From Eupeodes corollae (taxonomy: Eukaryota > Arthropoda > Insecta > Diptera > Syrphidae): DNA of 64,000 bases. Location of the stretch: assembly GCF_945859685.1 (NCBI RefSeq), contig NC_079147.1:254748572-254812571 (forward strand), given 5' to 3'. The position numbers and the translations under genes are program-made. This document shows positions 24,807 through 38,105 of the stretch, in pieces. Positions within the stretch are counted from its first letter, which is position 1, and every line of letters begins with the position of its first letter. Under the pieces are notes generated by a model. The model searched no databases, was not told the origin of the DNA, and was given only the letters and a program-made list of their open reading frames with translations.

Positions 24807-27698
24807 TAAAAATTTCAGCTAATACAGAATTTTCTTGCTTTTAAGTTAGTTATAAATGTAGTGTTTATATTTTTAATGTTTATATGCTTTCTATTATAAA
24901 ATTTTAATCAAATAGCAAATATTTTATAAAATAGTTAATTTAAGTATTAAAATTTGGCATTGGATTTGGATAACAATATTTAAATTTATTGTAGAAGTAG
25001 CTTTATACTAGTGACTGGTTGTCCTTTACCCTATATACCTACATAAAGACATAAATTGAAAGCTCAAATTTAGTTTATTTTCAAGAACTTAAAATTAAAA
25101 ATAAAACTTTTACTGTTTTCCTTTAATCAGACTAAAACAGATCACAGAGCAAATGTTTGCGACCAAGCTGAGCATTTTGTTTATTCATTTTCTCTTAATA
25201 TTAACTCACAAACTAATTAATTAGCTGATTAAATTATGGTCCAGGAAAAAAATTTCAATAGCTCCAAGTATACACTCCTAATGTGTATTTGCGTGCATAC
25301 ATCTTAAACATATGCATGTTTAAAAAACACATAATTTAAGCTTCAAAATCATCCCTAAAAATCGTACTTTTCCTCTCATCTTGGAAACACTTAATGTATT
25401 GCCAGCTAAATCTTTAACTTACAAAAAAGCTGTGTTCTTTGAATAGGTTTAATGTCTACGCAATTTTCGCATTCCAAAAAATGGTGTCATTTACTATAAT
25501 GACGATAAGAATATATTGTACAAAACATATATAATTTAAGTATACTATATTTAAATGTGTGTACATTATAAAAAGAACCGGTCGCCGCGCCGGTAAAGTA
25601 TTGCCCATCAAAATGTAAAACACGAAGTCTGTTTGAAATAAGTTTTGCAGTTTACGAGTGTGTACTTAAATTCAGAAAGAAGGATATTTACCAAGTAGAC
25701 ACTTATTTTGTTGTTGTTTTTTAAGCTGAACCTAAACCAACCCTAAACGCTGTATTTTGTCCTATGAATTTATTATATAATTCGAAACTAAACAAAGCCA
25801 GACGACAGCCCCATTTGAGGTCAGTTATGACACACGCCAAAAATTATTCGCAAACTAGGTATGTACATTGTACACACGCGACTTTACCTACAGACCATAC
25901 AATAAATATACGAGTAAACTCAAAATACCAGGCACACATTATTTATACATATCTACAAAATGGAATGAATTCAATGTCACGGTAAAGTGCATCAAAAATA
26001 TAGGAAAAAGAAAATACAAGTACCTAGGAAAATCGTGTTTAGAAAAATAAATAAGGAATTATGCAATCAATATATTACATGATTTGCTAATTAAAAAACA
26101 GAACTGAATTAATTGTAAAAAAACAAACAATTTCTTAACTATTTATCTGAAACGTTTAAATAAATTCCTTAAAATTGATTTGTTTTTAATATACGTACTT
26201 AGTTTTCCAATTAATCGAGACACCAATAATTAGGTTGTTGTTGATGGTGGTACAAAGGCAGCAAAGGGGTATTTTCTTGATAAAAAGAGAATTCAAATTG
26301 AAAAACGAGAATAATTATATAAAAGCACTTTAAAAACCACTTTAGAAAAATCAAAAAAAAAACTTTAATTACCACTTCACGAAATGGTTAAAAGAACAAA
26401 CAAAACGACAAGGAAAATTAACTAGGACACTGTACTCCAGATAAATTTAAAGTAGGTTGGGAGATTTTTCAATAAAAATTGACCAAAAGGTGCAACTAAA
26501 GGCATAAATTTAGGAATTTAATTTTATGTAAATAGAAAAAAAGGGACAAAAATTGCAATCTTCGTTCACAAGGCTTCGTCGTCGTCGTCTTCGATGCCCC
26601 GAATCACTATCACTATGATTTTTTGATTCGCTTCAATAATTTACATATATGATTTTATTTTTGTATAAATTTTTGTTTTATATTCAATTCACTTACAAAA
26701 AAAGTAATAAGTAGATATTCGTATATTGAATGAATTTCAAAATTGCGTGGAATAAATTGTGAACACTTAAGCCCGTTCACACCGAAGTTTCACACCCGAC
26801 TGAAGAAAAAGAAGTTCGCAAAGTGGTTTTCTGCTTCGAATCTAGAAACTAGAAGCAGAAGGTGTATGGTGTCGGGTATGTACATATGTATATTGAAATT
26901 GAATGATTCTGATTCCGATTTGGATTGCGACTGCGAGGGCAATAAGCTTTTTATTGTACCTATCTCTAACTTGATGATAATGTCGCTGTCGCTAGTCTGG
27001 TCTTGCCTGGTCTGGCCCTGCTGCCTTTGCCTTTGGCTTTCTGTGGAAAACGATTATAAAATGAGCTTTCGAAATTCGAAAATGTGTAGTATTTAACCGG
27101 TAAAACGGTATAGCATTGTTTCGCACTGTTATCACATCAATCGTGAGAGTAAAAGAGATACCAGAGTATATGTATGAAGGGTGGTTATTCTTATCTTTAT
27201 AGCTTGGTTTTAGGACTTTTATATATTTCAAAAAAATGCTAGATTGTCAAAAAAATATTGATGTACTTAAAGCGCAGAATGGACTTTGCTCTTGACTGGC
27301 ATGAGAATAACAGAAAATAAAAGACTCACGGAATTACAGCTGAAGGCAGGTTGTTTGTTTTTGTTTTGTATACAAAAGAAGAGAGAGTGTTACCAACTTA
27401 ACATTTTGGAAATTTGACAATTAAAGTTAGCACAAGCGCAATATAAGAGTACCCTTTTGTTAGGAACGTGAGGCATAATTTACAAACTTTTTGCAACTCA
27501 TTGAATTTATAAGCACAAAATGTTATCTAAAATAAAATCGGCAACTAAGGCGTATACGTGATAAATTGTTTGTTTTAAAGCTCAAAATGTTCATGTCGAC
27601 ATACCGTACAACAGTGGCACCGATATTTTACCCCACATTGTTTAGAATTTTGAAGGTTCAAATATTGTTTTAAATAAAAATAGGGAAAGAGAATATTT
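24807..27698. other. AT-rich stretch, no supportable gene
   Basis: No conserved protein found. 26575-26600 has a short GTCGTCGTC run. 26792-26879 has nested inverted repeats (CACACCCGAC against GTCGGGTATG, and TTCTGCTTC against GAAGCAGAA) that could be a tiny MITE. The 117-codon ORF at 26743 overlaps this and has no recognisable domain, so I do not call it a gene. Confidence 0.5.
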
Positions 27699-28774
27699 TT
27701 AACTTCCCATAGTTATTGTAATATGTCCGGTTTGTCAAATTGAAAATTGTGACATTTCTCGACGTTTCTAGAATCGAAACAAAAGATTTTTGGAAAGATG
27801 TCTGTACGTACGTTCGTGACGTTTTTTTGCAACGAAGAATAATGTTTTTGACATCTGATAAAATTTTGAGAAAATTCGAATCTACAGTTTTTCTTACAAA
27901 AATAAAAACAAAAAAAAACATTATTGAAAGTTGGTAAAAATTGATTTTCTACTCGAATATCTTTACAAAACTTTAAGATATTGGGTTTAAGGTACTTTTT
28001 CTTTTAAAAAATATTGTTGTTAACATTCAGAAAAATGTTCAGACAAATCTAATTGACAGTTTTTTTTACAGAAAACTAAAAACCTAAACAAAATTTAACA
28101 AAAGTTGGTAAAAATTAAATTTCTTTTCAAAAACTAAAATTTATGGCTTCAAACTTATTTTATCTTATAAGAGATATTGTTTTCAACATTCGGGAAAAAT
28201 CTGAAAAAAAATCGAAAACTTTGATATATTGGAGTTAAACTACTTTAATTTTTTTTTTAAATATTGTTGTCAACATTCCGGAAAATTTTGAGAAAAATCT
28301 AATTGACAGTTTTTTTTGGTAAAAATTTACTTTCGTCTCAATAGCTTTTCAAAAATTAAAAATATTGTCTTCAAACTTTTTTCATTTCACAGAAAATATT
28401 GTTTTCGATTCAGTGTTTTTTTTTTGTAAACATTCAATAGTTCGTTTTTTCATAAAAAAATAAAATCTACAAGAAATAGTACGCAAATTCGGTAAAAATT
28501 GATGTTTGGTTTTTGATATCTCTCAAATTAGTTTCATTCATTCAATTTGTAAAAATTTAAGAAATGGTACTTAAATTGGTAAAAATTTGTTTTCTACTAA
28601 AAATCCATTTAACAAACTAGATTTTCAAACTAAACTATTTCCTTATATGAAAAATATTGTTAGTAATTTTAATTTTTTTAAGAATAATTCGACTGACAAC
28701 TTTTTTAACCCAACACGAAAACCTACAAACTTTTAACCAAGACAAATCAACAGACGGGATGGGATAGGAAGTTA
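27699..28774 (-). repeat. Family F repeat, internally deleted (copy F8)
   Basis: Reverse orientation. The low end is TTAACTTCCCATAGTTATTG, the high end is ACAGACGGGATGGGATAGGA. The piece between the GTACG stretch and the CAACGAAGAATAATG module is missing. Confidence 0.8.
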
Positions 28775-29317
28775 TTTTCCATCAATTTTCCTGAAAACTT
28801 GTGTCTTTTAAAATAATCAACAAAACACTATAAGTCGATTGGGTCATTCAAATAACATATTTTTTTTTTATTCTCATCATGGCAACTATTATTTTGACAA
28901 TTCTTACTAGCAATTGTTTAATCCAATTTAGTTGAACTGCTTCACACAGACGGAGACAGTTTGAGGACTACAAAATTTGACTTTCAGCTGATTTGAAATC
29001 TATACTTTTTCTATGAATAGGGGAATGGTGAAATAATTTCTCCGGATATAAAAATAACTGAAAGGCACATTGTCGAAAAATGTGTAGGCCGGCCTATTGC
29101 AGCAATAATTAAAATTGTTTCGATTTAAGAAAAGTTAACTGCACAACAACATTGTTATTATCTGAGTGACCGGCTTTAGTTTTGAGGTTTATGTTGAAAT
29201 TGATGCTTGGATTTAAATCCTGGTTGAAAAACATACTTTAACTAAAGGGTCCTAAAAAAATGAGCTGTCATTTAGAGTTGTTATTGCATTAAAAATTGCC
29301 ATTTACGATTAAGGATC
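28775..29317. other. Unannotated stretch before the transposase relic
   Basis: No ORF of note. Part may be the 5' side of the transposon relic that follows. Confidence 0.4.
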
Positions 29318-29580
29318 GTTTAACAGTCGAACAATGAGTTAAAATGTGTTGACTAAAAAGTGGTTACAAAGTCGTCGTCACAATCGGGAAAGTTTGGAAA
29401 AAATTTGAAGGGTGTGGAGTTGTCACTGATATAGTTAGGCCTGTGCATCGTCGTAATTTATCTTGATCCTAGATTAGATCATGTGTTTTGACCATGTGAA
29501 AAATCCTCGAAGACTAGGCGCTCTAAAAACAAACTTAAGTCAAGTTATGGCTGAGATACGAACCGAAATGCCCGAAGAAG
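29318..29580 (+). pseudogene. Possible mariner/IS630-like transposase N-terminal relic
   Basis: Translates in one frame to TVEQ(stop)VKMC followed by TIGKVWKKFEGCGVVTDIVR and PVHRRN. This resembles the helix-turn-helix module (kVwkKFEetGsVaDi.RpvHhR) found at the start of many mariner-like transposases and related DUF4817 domains. It has internal stops and no catalytic domain. The call rests on that one block. Confidence 0.45.
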
Positions 29581-29755
29581 TGTTTAAAAATAACCCCAAA
29601 AGAAAAGAATCACATTATGCGAATCACAATTTTGATGTTTTTTACACTTAATGTGAAATTCTAAATTTCGTAATGAAACTACATGCATAAGTATTTTTAC
29701 TTTAACTTTCGAAACCAAAATTGTAATGCCCCCAAAAATTCGATAATTATTACTT

Positions 29756-31086
29756 AAAAAAGAGGCTGGGATGCGACCCACACTGATAACTTCCCATCCC
29801 GTCTGTCGATTTGTCTTGCTCAAAAGTTTGTCTATATGTACTCTTATCAATTTTTACCAAATTTGAGCACATTTTTTGTAGATTTTATTTTGTATGAAAA
29901 AACGGACTGTTGGATTTTTATATAAAAATTATTGAATATCGAAAACAATATTTTCTGTGAAATAAAATAATTTTCAAGTCGAAAGTAAATTTTTATGAAG
30001 TTTTAGTATTGTTTTTTTTTTTTTAGAGTTTTATTTTTTGTAAAAAACTGTCAATTCGATTTTTTAAAAATTTTACCAAATGTTGAAAACAATATCTCTT
30101 ATGAGATAAAATTACTTTGAAGCCAATATTTAAAATTTTTTAAAAGATATTTGAGTCGAAAATCAATTTTTACCAACTTTTATACATTTTTTATTAGGTT
30201 TTTATTTTTTGTAAAAAAATTTTTTTCCAACTTTAATTGTATGTTGACAGCATGATTTTTTGAAAGATAAAAGTAAATTAAAACCAATATCTCAAAGTTT
30301 TGAAAAGATATTCGATTCGAAAATCAATTTTTACCAACTTTTATAATTTTTTTTTAGGTTTTTATTTTTTGTAAACAGTCAATTCGATATTTCTTATAAG
30401 ATAAAATAAGTTTGAAGCCTAAATTTCAAGTTTTTGAAAAGATATTTGAATCGATATTCAATTTTTACCAACTTTGAGTAATGTTTTTTTTAGATTTTTA
30501 TTTTTTATAAAAAAAACTGTCAATTAGTTTTTCTCCAAATTTTATCCGATGTCAAAAACATTATTCTTCGTTGCACAAAATTGTTGTAGAGATGAAATCA
30601 TATTTCAGTCGTTAAATTTTGGAGGTGACAAATTTTTTTTTCAGTTTTATTGATTTTTAAAAAAACCGTTATATTGATTTTTTTTCAAAAATTATACCTG
30701 TTTGGTATCATGTTACAATATATTATATAAATTTAATTCAAGTCTCTAGCGTTTTTGGTTCGTAAGATATTTAGGGTTAACCATAATTTTCACCATTTTT
30801 TGAAACTGCTATGGTAAAAAAACTACCCACGCAATTTTCTTGAGAGCCCTTTCTGCATCTTTCTGCCTTATTATCTGTATAACAAAATTTATTTGAAATC
30901 GGTATCTCTTCTGGTTCTTGAGCTATGGAGGACGAAAAAACCTCGCGAACGTACGGACGAACGGACGTACGAACGTACGTACACACACACGCACAGACAT
31001 CTTTCTAATTTTTTTTTATATCGACTCTAGGGACCTTGAAACGTCGAGAAATGTCAAAATTTTCAATTTGACAAATCGGACCCATA
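29756..31086 (+). repeat. Family F repeat (copy F9), right terminus clipped
   Basis: Starts at AAAAAAGAGGCTGGGATGCG and continues through the modules and the GTACG stretch. It stops at CAAATCGGACCCAT, before the terminal hairpin. Confidence 0.85.
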
Positions 31087-31559
31087 TTATAAATATCAGA
31101 TACTTAAATCCAATTCAGTAGTTTTCTTTGGTATAATTTCATTAATTGTAGAAATTAGTGTCGCTATTTTTTTTTTACAATATTTTGTGTAACGAAAACT
31201 AAGTTTGAAGTCAGTATAGTTCCCTGTTTTCTAGATATTTGAATTGAAAATCAATTTTTAGTATAATTTTATTAAGGGTTTAGTTTTTGTTCGAAATAGA
31301 TTGTTTTTAAAAATTAAGTATATGTCAACAATTTCATTCCTTATAGTATAAAATTATTTCAAAGGTAATATCATTCGTACAAAATTTGAGCAGAGTAATT
31401 TTAGTATCAGTTTTTTTGTTTCATAAATTATTTGAATATTTTCAAATATTCTTTTTTATAACACTATCTGAGAAATCAACTTGAACTTTTAGTAAAATAA
31501 TTGAACTAATCACATTTTAAGAAACAATGCTGTCTCCTGTCGTTAAAGCGTAACCCACC
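31087..31559. other. AT-rich stretch, nothing recognised
   Basis: No ORF or repeat of note. Confidence 0.5.
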
Positions 31560-32290
31560 CCCGATGCCGCTATCCATGAGCGGCACTTGCATCCAGGAAG
31601 CTAATCAACTTTCAGTACTCAGTATGAATATCACAGATCACCTCTTATGGAGTGATCACATATTCGATATTGCAAAGAATGCTACTAGGTGCTTAGGATT
31701 TCTCCGTCGCACGGTGCAAGAAATTGTTCACCTCTTCTGGCTGTAATTTATAAAGCCTTTATTCGTCCAAAACTTGAATATAACTCGCATATTTGGGCAG
31801 GTGCCCCTAAAACAAGTTTAAGTATCTTGGACAGGATCCAAAAAACAGCTTTGAAAATGATAGGCGATAAAACTATAACCGAAACAATTACGTCACTTGA
31901 ACACCGCTGCAATGTTTCATGCCTTTCGTTGTTCTACCGATATTTTATAAACAGTGTTCAATCGGATTGACCAGTTTCATTCCCCCCCTAAAACAATTCA
32001 GCCGTAATACTCGTATTTCTAGGAATGCACATCAGTTTAATCTTGAGCTCAATTTCGGACGTTCTGTCAAGTATAAAAATTCTTTTTTTTACCGCACATC
32101 GAGAATGTGGAATGCTTTATTCAGCTCTGTTTTTCCCTATCATTTTGATATTCAAAACTTTAAGACCAATTTGCATCGGTATCTCCTCTTTAATCCTTCC
32201 CTATTTTCCTAACGCTCGCACTGTGTTTAAACTTTAAACATGTTAAGGGTATTAATAACCCCTTGAGTGCCCGTTTATTAAAAAAAAATA
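31560..32290 (+). pseudogene. Jockey/CR1-group LINE, 3' end (copy J1)
   Basis: Encodes the region downstream of the reverse transcriptase core: LLWSDHIFDIAKNATRCLGF, AVIYKAFIRPKLEYNSHIWA, TSLEHRCNVSCLSLFYRYF and FFYRTSRMWNALFSSVFPYH. These blocks are typical of the C-terminal part of jockey-like ORF2 proteins. Frameshifts separate them. A 3' untranslated region with AAGGGTATTAATAACCCCTT and a run of nine A's closes it. The core catalytic part is missing (5' truncation). The copy at 56265 belongs to the same family. Confidence 0.85.
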
Positions 32291-33854
32291 TAATCAATTT
32301 TAAAGTGTTTTTAGCACAGAACATCCCGAAAGTCGCAATGCATAACTATTATAAAAGAGCTTTAATTATAACTAATACACCTATTTGTGTCCAATTTAGT
32401 ATAGAACACATTTCATGGTAGCCTTAAGGAACATTTCAAATTATTATTTTAGAATATTTAAATTCTAGAACTTTTACGTATTGAAATTTTGGATTTGAAT
32501 CCATCAATTGTATTTAAATATCATAAAAATGTAAGAAAGATTTGATATTCCTTAATTGCTTTACTGACACATCAGATATTTTATAAATTCAAGTCCAACA
32601 GAAATAAAATGAAAAAATGTATGCAAAGGTACTACCTGCCCTCAAAACATTTAATTTTGCGCTCTCAATTGGGATTTTGAAATTTTAAATTTTCTGAGAC
32701 AATTCATAGTTATGGAAACATTAAATAAAATGCAGTCTAAAAAATTATTTGTTTTAAATATAACTTTGCTTATAAATAGAATACTTTTTTTATTTATTTA
32801 AATTTATTTGCATGTAGATATATTTATTATATCAAATTGGGTAATAGCCAAATGAATCGTGACATTAACCTTGCTAAAGTGCAAAGTGAACACAAAAAAT
32901 AAATTATTTCTGTAGTCTGTGATGTTGAGCATCATTCAGGGTTAATTAAATTGTTGGTACTTACGTACATAACTTCTAACGTAGTCAATCACATAATTCA
33001 TTTTATTTATAATATGTTATCAAATCATCATAAGATTCAAGACGAAACCACAATATTTTCCCGATCTCAAGTCATTTGAATGATCATTGCATCTTCTTTG
33101 AAGAATATTCTAGCCAGTTTGACGACACTTTTATTGGTTAGTTAAATGTAGAATGCTTAACACATGTCTGAAATAATTAATTGTTTGAATTGAGAGTGTT
33201 TTGAAGATATGTACAATGCTCTCTGTTGCTATTTAATTATTTAGAGATGCATAAGTGTCTATTGTTTGTTTACATAATTTGATTGGTTAGTTAGTTATAA
33301 GACTTAAGTTTATTATTTTAGAATTTAAACAGTTGAAAACTAATTCTTCAAAATTGGTTTTCGGGTAAAACTTGTTAAAAAGAGTTTCATGTTTTCAGTT
33401 TTTTCGAAATTTGTTCAAAATATCAATACAATTATTTTTACTTACACAACATTTTGATTTGATTAATATCTAAATTTAATTTTATCAAACTCGAACTCGA
33501 TAAAAATCAATATAAAATGGATGAATCTACATTACATAAAAATAAATATCAAATTAGAAGTTCAGTAAAAAATTCAATTAAATTAACAGTTGTATGGAAA
33601 CAAACAAAATTCCAAAAAATTGAAAAACAATAAAATGAAACGAAACAATATTGATTATAGAAATATATGTATACCTACATTTTGTTTTATTAAATCGTGT
33701 GACAAGAAATGTTAAAAATGAATGCAGATGTGTTTAATTTAGCTGAAACGCTGATCTCACCATTAACAAATAAAAAAAGGTATTGGTATCATTTAAGTAA
33801 AAGATGCAAGATAAATTTTGATTATGATTATGGATGAGGGGAAATAAAATCAAA
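32291..33854. other. AT-rich stretch, no gene seen
   Basis: 1.5 kb without conserved ORFs or recognisable repeats. Confidence 0.6.
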
Positions 33855-34190
33855 ATTAAATAACTAAAACAAATACACTCATACCCCAAAGGGGGTTTTT
33901 GACTACCCCAAAATACGAATACGTACGAATTTAATATCAAACCATTATAATTTTTAAATTCTATTAAACGTTAAACGACTAATATCAAAACATCCTATTA
34001 CAAGTATGTAGGTAGGAAGAGATGGCAGTCATAAGCAGCCCTTGCTGCCCGTATCAATTAGAGCTGGAAAGCGTTGTTTTAATACCATAAACTCGTTGCA
34101 TTTAACAATAAAAAAACAATGTGATAATTACATTCTAGAATTTGCCAGGGCAGGACATTTATAGAAAAAGTGAATCACAGTTTTCCTTTA

Positions 34191-34990
34191 ATAGTCGTGT
34201 TTTTTTTTGGAATTCCATATTTAGTACAGTGAGAAATTGTCAAAAACCGATTGAAGCTCGCCTCAATTCTTTATATACCTGAATCGAGTTGAAATGAGCT
34301 TGATTCCCCGATCGGAATCGAGTCAAAACTTGTGAAGAAAAACCTGTGTGGAGGAGTTGGTTTTACAGATAATGCATTGTGGTCTGATTATTTGCATTTT
34401 TGTGTACAAAAAATATACATAGTTTGGTTTCAATCAAAAAAAAAAAATACACATGGAGTAGGTAGCATATTTTTGTATGGTGCTGAACTATTCAGTTCTT
34501 CATTATTTAACACGAATCAAAATATCTCACTTGCACTTCATAAGAAACATCAATCATTTTGAAATCTTCTTGTGTGGTAGGAACACCAAAAAGATTTATT
34601 TAATCTGAACTTAGATAAACCTTTGGTGGAACAGCAAAACTCTATCTACTACTTTTTCTATTGTTTTCTTTTTCAAAATAAGCCCAGTTAGTCCATTTTC
34701 ACTAACAAAGATTGATTGATTTTTGTTCGCCAATAGAAAACACATGATTCCAAATGCACAACTACTCAACGAACACTGCCATCGAGATACGAATGCAATA
34801 TCAATCGTACCAACATTTGAGAACGAAATCACAAAAGATTCATTCGAGACTCCTATAAATGTCAAAAAGCCATCCGTAGTAAGATTCTACGTTAACTTTT
34901 ATCGGTAGAGTTCATACTACGGATATTGTTTTTGTTATTCGTGTAAAATCCTACTATACTATTGATAGATTTTCCAACAAAACTCGGGTA
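34191..34990. mobile_element. TA-flanked transposon, copy A
   Basis: Related to copies B (39004) and C (58541). Its limits are set by comparison with the unoccupied sister site near 37469 in composite unit 2. The ends are GTCGTGTTTTTTTTTGGAA and, inverted, CCCGAGTTTTGTTGGAAAAT, imperfect inverted repeats next to TA on both sides. It contains a TATA-like TATATAAAG on the minus strand (34275 region). A conserved stretch (34723-34908) reads on the plus strand as IPNAQLLNEHCHRDTNAIS and IVPTFENEIT. The same frame has a stop right after EIT in B and C, so coding status is doubtful. No transposase is recognised. Confidence 0.65.
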
Positions 34991-35430
34991 ATGTTAGTCT
35001 CCGCAACTACGGCAGCGAGTATTGTGAGGGATACCATCATCCAATGTGCAGTACATATTGTAGTGACCCCGTTAGATTGCTCCCCTTCTGTTGGATATGT
35101 TACAATTATTCTAGAACCCAAACTAAACTGGAAAGTAAACATTGGAGAACGGGTTAAGAAGGTCTTCATTGTCTTAAATGTTATACCGCACCTCCTACCA
35201 CTAAACCTACACATTAAAGGCTCAAAGAATTAAACTGTTGGTTTTCCCGACCCCATGGGCATGTCAACACTAATGAATTGATTCCAGCGGAAGTCAATCT
35301 CAAACCGAAATAAAAACACTGCTATATGCACTAATGAACGGGCTGATGGTCCGGCTAGGAACGGCGGAAAGGGTAAATATTCCTCTTGGAGCTATGAAGG
35401 GCAAAATTTTCTCAACTGTTCTGACACCTA
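34991..35430 (+). pseudogene. I-like LINE fragment (end of reverse transcriptase, RNase H)
   Basis: Reads IILEPKLNWKVNIGERVKKV on the plus strand, the post-core segment of R1/I-type reverse transcriptases (usual form: LGVILDPKLNWK.NIEER). It is followed in another frame by TNERADGPARNGG, a decayed RNase H C-terminal motif. It belongs to the duplicated composite unit. Confidence 0.65.
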
Positions 35431-35900
35431 GTCCACTACTCGTGGCGCTTTAAGCCTGGCAGGATTTTTAGGTTTTCAATCGATCTATAATATGCTCTCC
35501 AAATTTGTTTGACAGTTTCTATAGCTAGCTTTTAAGCTGTAAGGGTGTCTTTTTATGTTTGGTAAAGATCTTGTTTTTGGCAGATATTTATAATCGTTCT
35601 GGCCATTATTCATAGCAAAAAGAAGTTTCAGTTTTTACGGCTGTATCTTAAAAGCAGTTTTACTGATTGTTCAAGATTTTAACCCTGGATTCCAGATCTT
35701 CTAGAATTATTCTAGTTTGAACTTAACTATTTGACCGAATTTTTTCCAATAACTACGTTTAGAATTTCTATAAGGCCGAGGAATTTCAGACTAAAAGCTT
35801 ACGTTGAAGAGAATCCATTTGTGATCCGAAAAAGAATTTACAGAATAGACTCACAAACTTTCCACCAATATAGACTACGTTGGTTATCAACAGTAACATC

Positions 35901-37035
35901 AAAAAAGAGGCTGGGATGCGACCCACACTGATAACTTCCCATCCCGTCTGTCGATTTGTCTTGCTTAAAACTTTGTCTATATGTACTCGTACCAATTTTT
36001 ACCAAATTTGCGTACTATTTTTTGTTGATTTTATTTTTTATGAAAAAACGACTGTTGTATTTTTATATAAAAATTAATGAATATCGAAAACAATATTTTC
36101 TGTGAAATAAAATAAGTTTAAAGTCAATATTTTTAATTTTTCAAAAGCTATTTGAGTCAAAAGTAAATTTTTATCAAGTTTTAGGATTGTTTTTTTTAGA
36201 GCTTTTTTGTGTTGTAAAAAAACTGTCAACTCTATTTTTTTTTTAATTTTATCGAATGTTTAAAACAATATTTCTTATAAGATAAAATTAGTTTGAAGCC
36301 AATATTTCAAATTTTTGAAAAAATATTTGAGTCGAAAATAATTTTTTCCCAACTTTTATTAATTTTTTTTTTTTTGAGGTTTTTATTTTTTGTAAGAAAA
36401 CTGTCAATTCGATTTTTCTCAACTTTTCTTATAAGATTAAATAAGTTTGAAGCCTAAATTTTAAGTTTTTGAAAAGATATTTGAATCGATATTCAATTTT
36501 TACAAACTTTGAGTAATGTTTTTTTAGATTTTTATTTTTTATAAAAAAAATGTCAATTCGATTTTTCTCAAAATTTTATCAGATGTCAAAAACATTATCA
36601 AAATCATATTTTATTCGTAAAATTTTGGAGGTGACAAATTATTTTTTCAGTTTTTTTTTGATTTTTAAAAAACCGTAAAATGGATTTTTTTCAAAAAATA
36701 TACACTTTTTAATATATTATATACATTTAATTCAAGTCTCTAGCGCCATTGGTTCGTAAGATATTTAGGATTAACCAAAGTTTTCACCTTTTTTTCAAAC
36801 TGCTATGGTAAAAAAAACCACCCACGCAATTTTATTGAGAGCCCTTTCTGCCTTATTATCTGTACAACAAAATTTATTTGAAATCGATATCGACAACGAA
36901 AAAAACGTCGCGAACGTACGGACGTACGAACGTACGTACACACGCACGCACAGACATCTTTCTAAAAATCTTTTATTTCGACTCTAGGGACCTTGAAACG
37001 TCGAGAAATGTCAAAATTTTCAATAAGTTAATAAT
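35901..37035 (+). repeat. Family F repeat (copy F10) between the two composite units
   Basis: Complete left end (AAAAAAGAGGCTGGGATGCG), several modules, and the GTACG stretch. The right end is shortened: TCAAAATTTTCAAT joins directly to AAGTTAATAA. It lies exactly between composite units 1 and 2. Confidence 0.85.
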
Positions 37036-37465
37036 TAAAACAAATACACTCATACACTTAAAAGGGTTTTTGACAATCCGAAAATGAAAAGGCATAGTAC
37101 GAATTTTACTTAAAGCCAAAATAATTTTTAGATTCATAATACGCAAAACGATTAATGCCAAATCACCCTACAATAGGTACGTAGAGATGGCAGCCACAAG
37201 GAGACCTTGCTGCTCGACTCAAATAGAACTGGAAAGCGTCATTTTAATACCATAAGCTCGTTGTATTGAAAAATAAAAATATAATATAATGGCGGATTTA
37301 TATTGACAAAGTTAGCGATACTAGAGCCATTACGTCCCTTTTGAAAAAAGAAATCAGGTATTCCACTTCCATCTCGGAAAGTTCATCAAGCTCCTTAAGG
37401 AATGCTTAACATCCTAGAACTGTCCAGGGCAGGTCATTTACAGAAAAAGTGAATCACAGTTTCCC

Positions 37466-37880
37466 TGAAATGTTAGTCTCTGCAGGTACGGCAGTGAGTA
37501 TTGTGAGGGATACCCAGCTTTGACCAATATTCTAGAACTCAAACTAAACTGGAAAGTAAATATTAAAGAACGAATTAAGTATGTCTACATTGCCTTAAAT
37601 TTAATACCGCACCTCCTACCACTATACCTACATATTAAAAATTTACTTAGTATCGTGCAGCGCGCTAAAGCTCATAGAATCTGACTGTTGGTTTTCTCGA
37701 CCCTATAGGCATGTCAACACCAAGGAACTGATTCCAGCGTAAATCAATCCCAAACCAACAACACGGCTATCTGCACTAATGAACGGGCTGATGGTCTGGC
37801 CAGGATCGGCTCTTGATAGTTCACTTTCGAAAAGGGTCAATATTCCTCTTGGAGCTATAAAGGGTAACATTTTCTCAACT
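37466..37880 (+). pseudogene. I-like LINE fragment (end of reverse transcriptase, RNase H)
   Basis: Sister of 34991-35430. It reads ILEPKLNWKVNIKERIKYVY, then LSIVQRAKAHRI, and in RNase H TNERADGLARIGSALDSS with KRVNIPLGAIKG. Several frameshifts are present. Confidence 0.65.
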
Positions 37881-37889
37881 GTTCTGACA

Positions 37890-38105
37890 CCTAGTCTACA
37901 GCTGCTGATTTTCTTCGGAGACATTTTCATTATTTCGCTAATCACGGTGACGAACTTTCCCGACAGCAGTGAAACTAAATTATCAGCATAAGCTACCGGC
38001 TTCACTCCACAACTTTTTACCCTTATGAGAATTTTATTCATAACTAAAATCCATAAGAGAGGAGAGAGGGGAGAGAACACTAACGTGGAATGATGGATTG
38101 CAATG
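37890..38105 (-). pseudogene. I-like reverse transcriptase fragment in antisense
   Basis: Minus-strand FSPLSPLLWILVMNKILI and GVKPVAYADNLVSLLSGKFV align with the catalytic region of I-type reverse transcriptases (compare VLSPLLWNIVVNELL and VVAYADDVAIAITGE at 45829-46446). The YADD box reads YADN, so a catalytic aspartate is lost. It abuts plus-strand RNase H sequence, so the junction is an inversion or a second insertion. Confidence 0.7.

Larger units (their letters stand above)
33855..35900. repeat. Duplicated composite unit, copy 1
   Basis: Shares a long, colinear but diverged match with 37036-38400. Matching blocks include ACAAATACACTCATAC at the start, CTGGAAAGCGT and TTTTAATACCATAA near 34065, GTGAATCACAGTTT near 34170, TTCTATAGCTAGCTTTTA near 35517, and AGAGAATCCATTTGTG near 35808 on the right. 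Transposon A (34191-34990) is inserted in this copy only. Confidence 0.7.

Noticed and set aside
26743..27096. 117-codon ORF on the plus strand
   Set aside because: No domain, low-complexity pieces, overlaps an inverted repeat, and no splice or homology support.
34611..34865. Protein of the A/B/C transposon on the minus strand (FVISFSNVGTIDIAFVSRW)
   Set aside because: This frame is shared by all three copies, but so is the opposite-strand frame. DNA similarity alone explains both and no domain is recognised.
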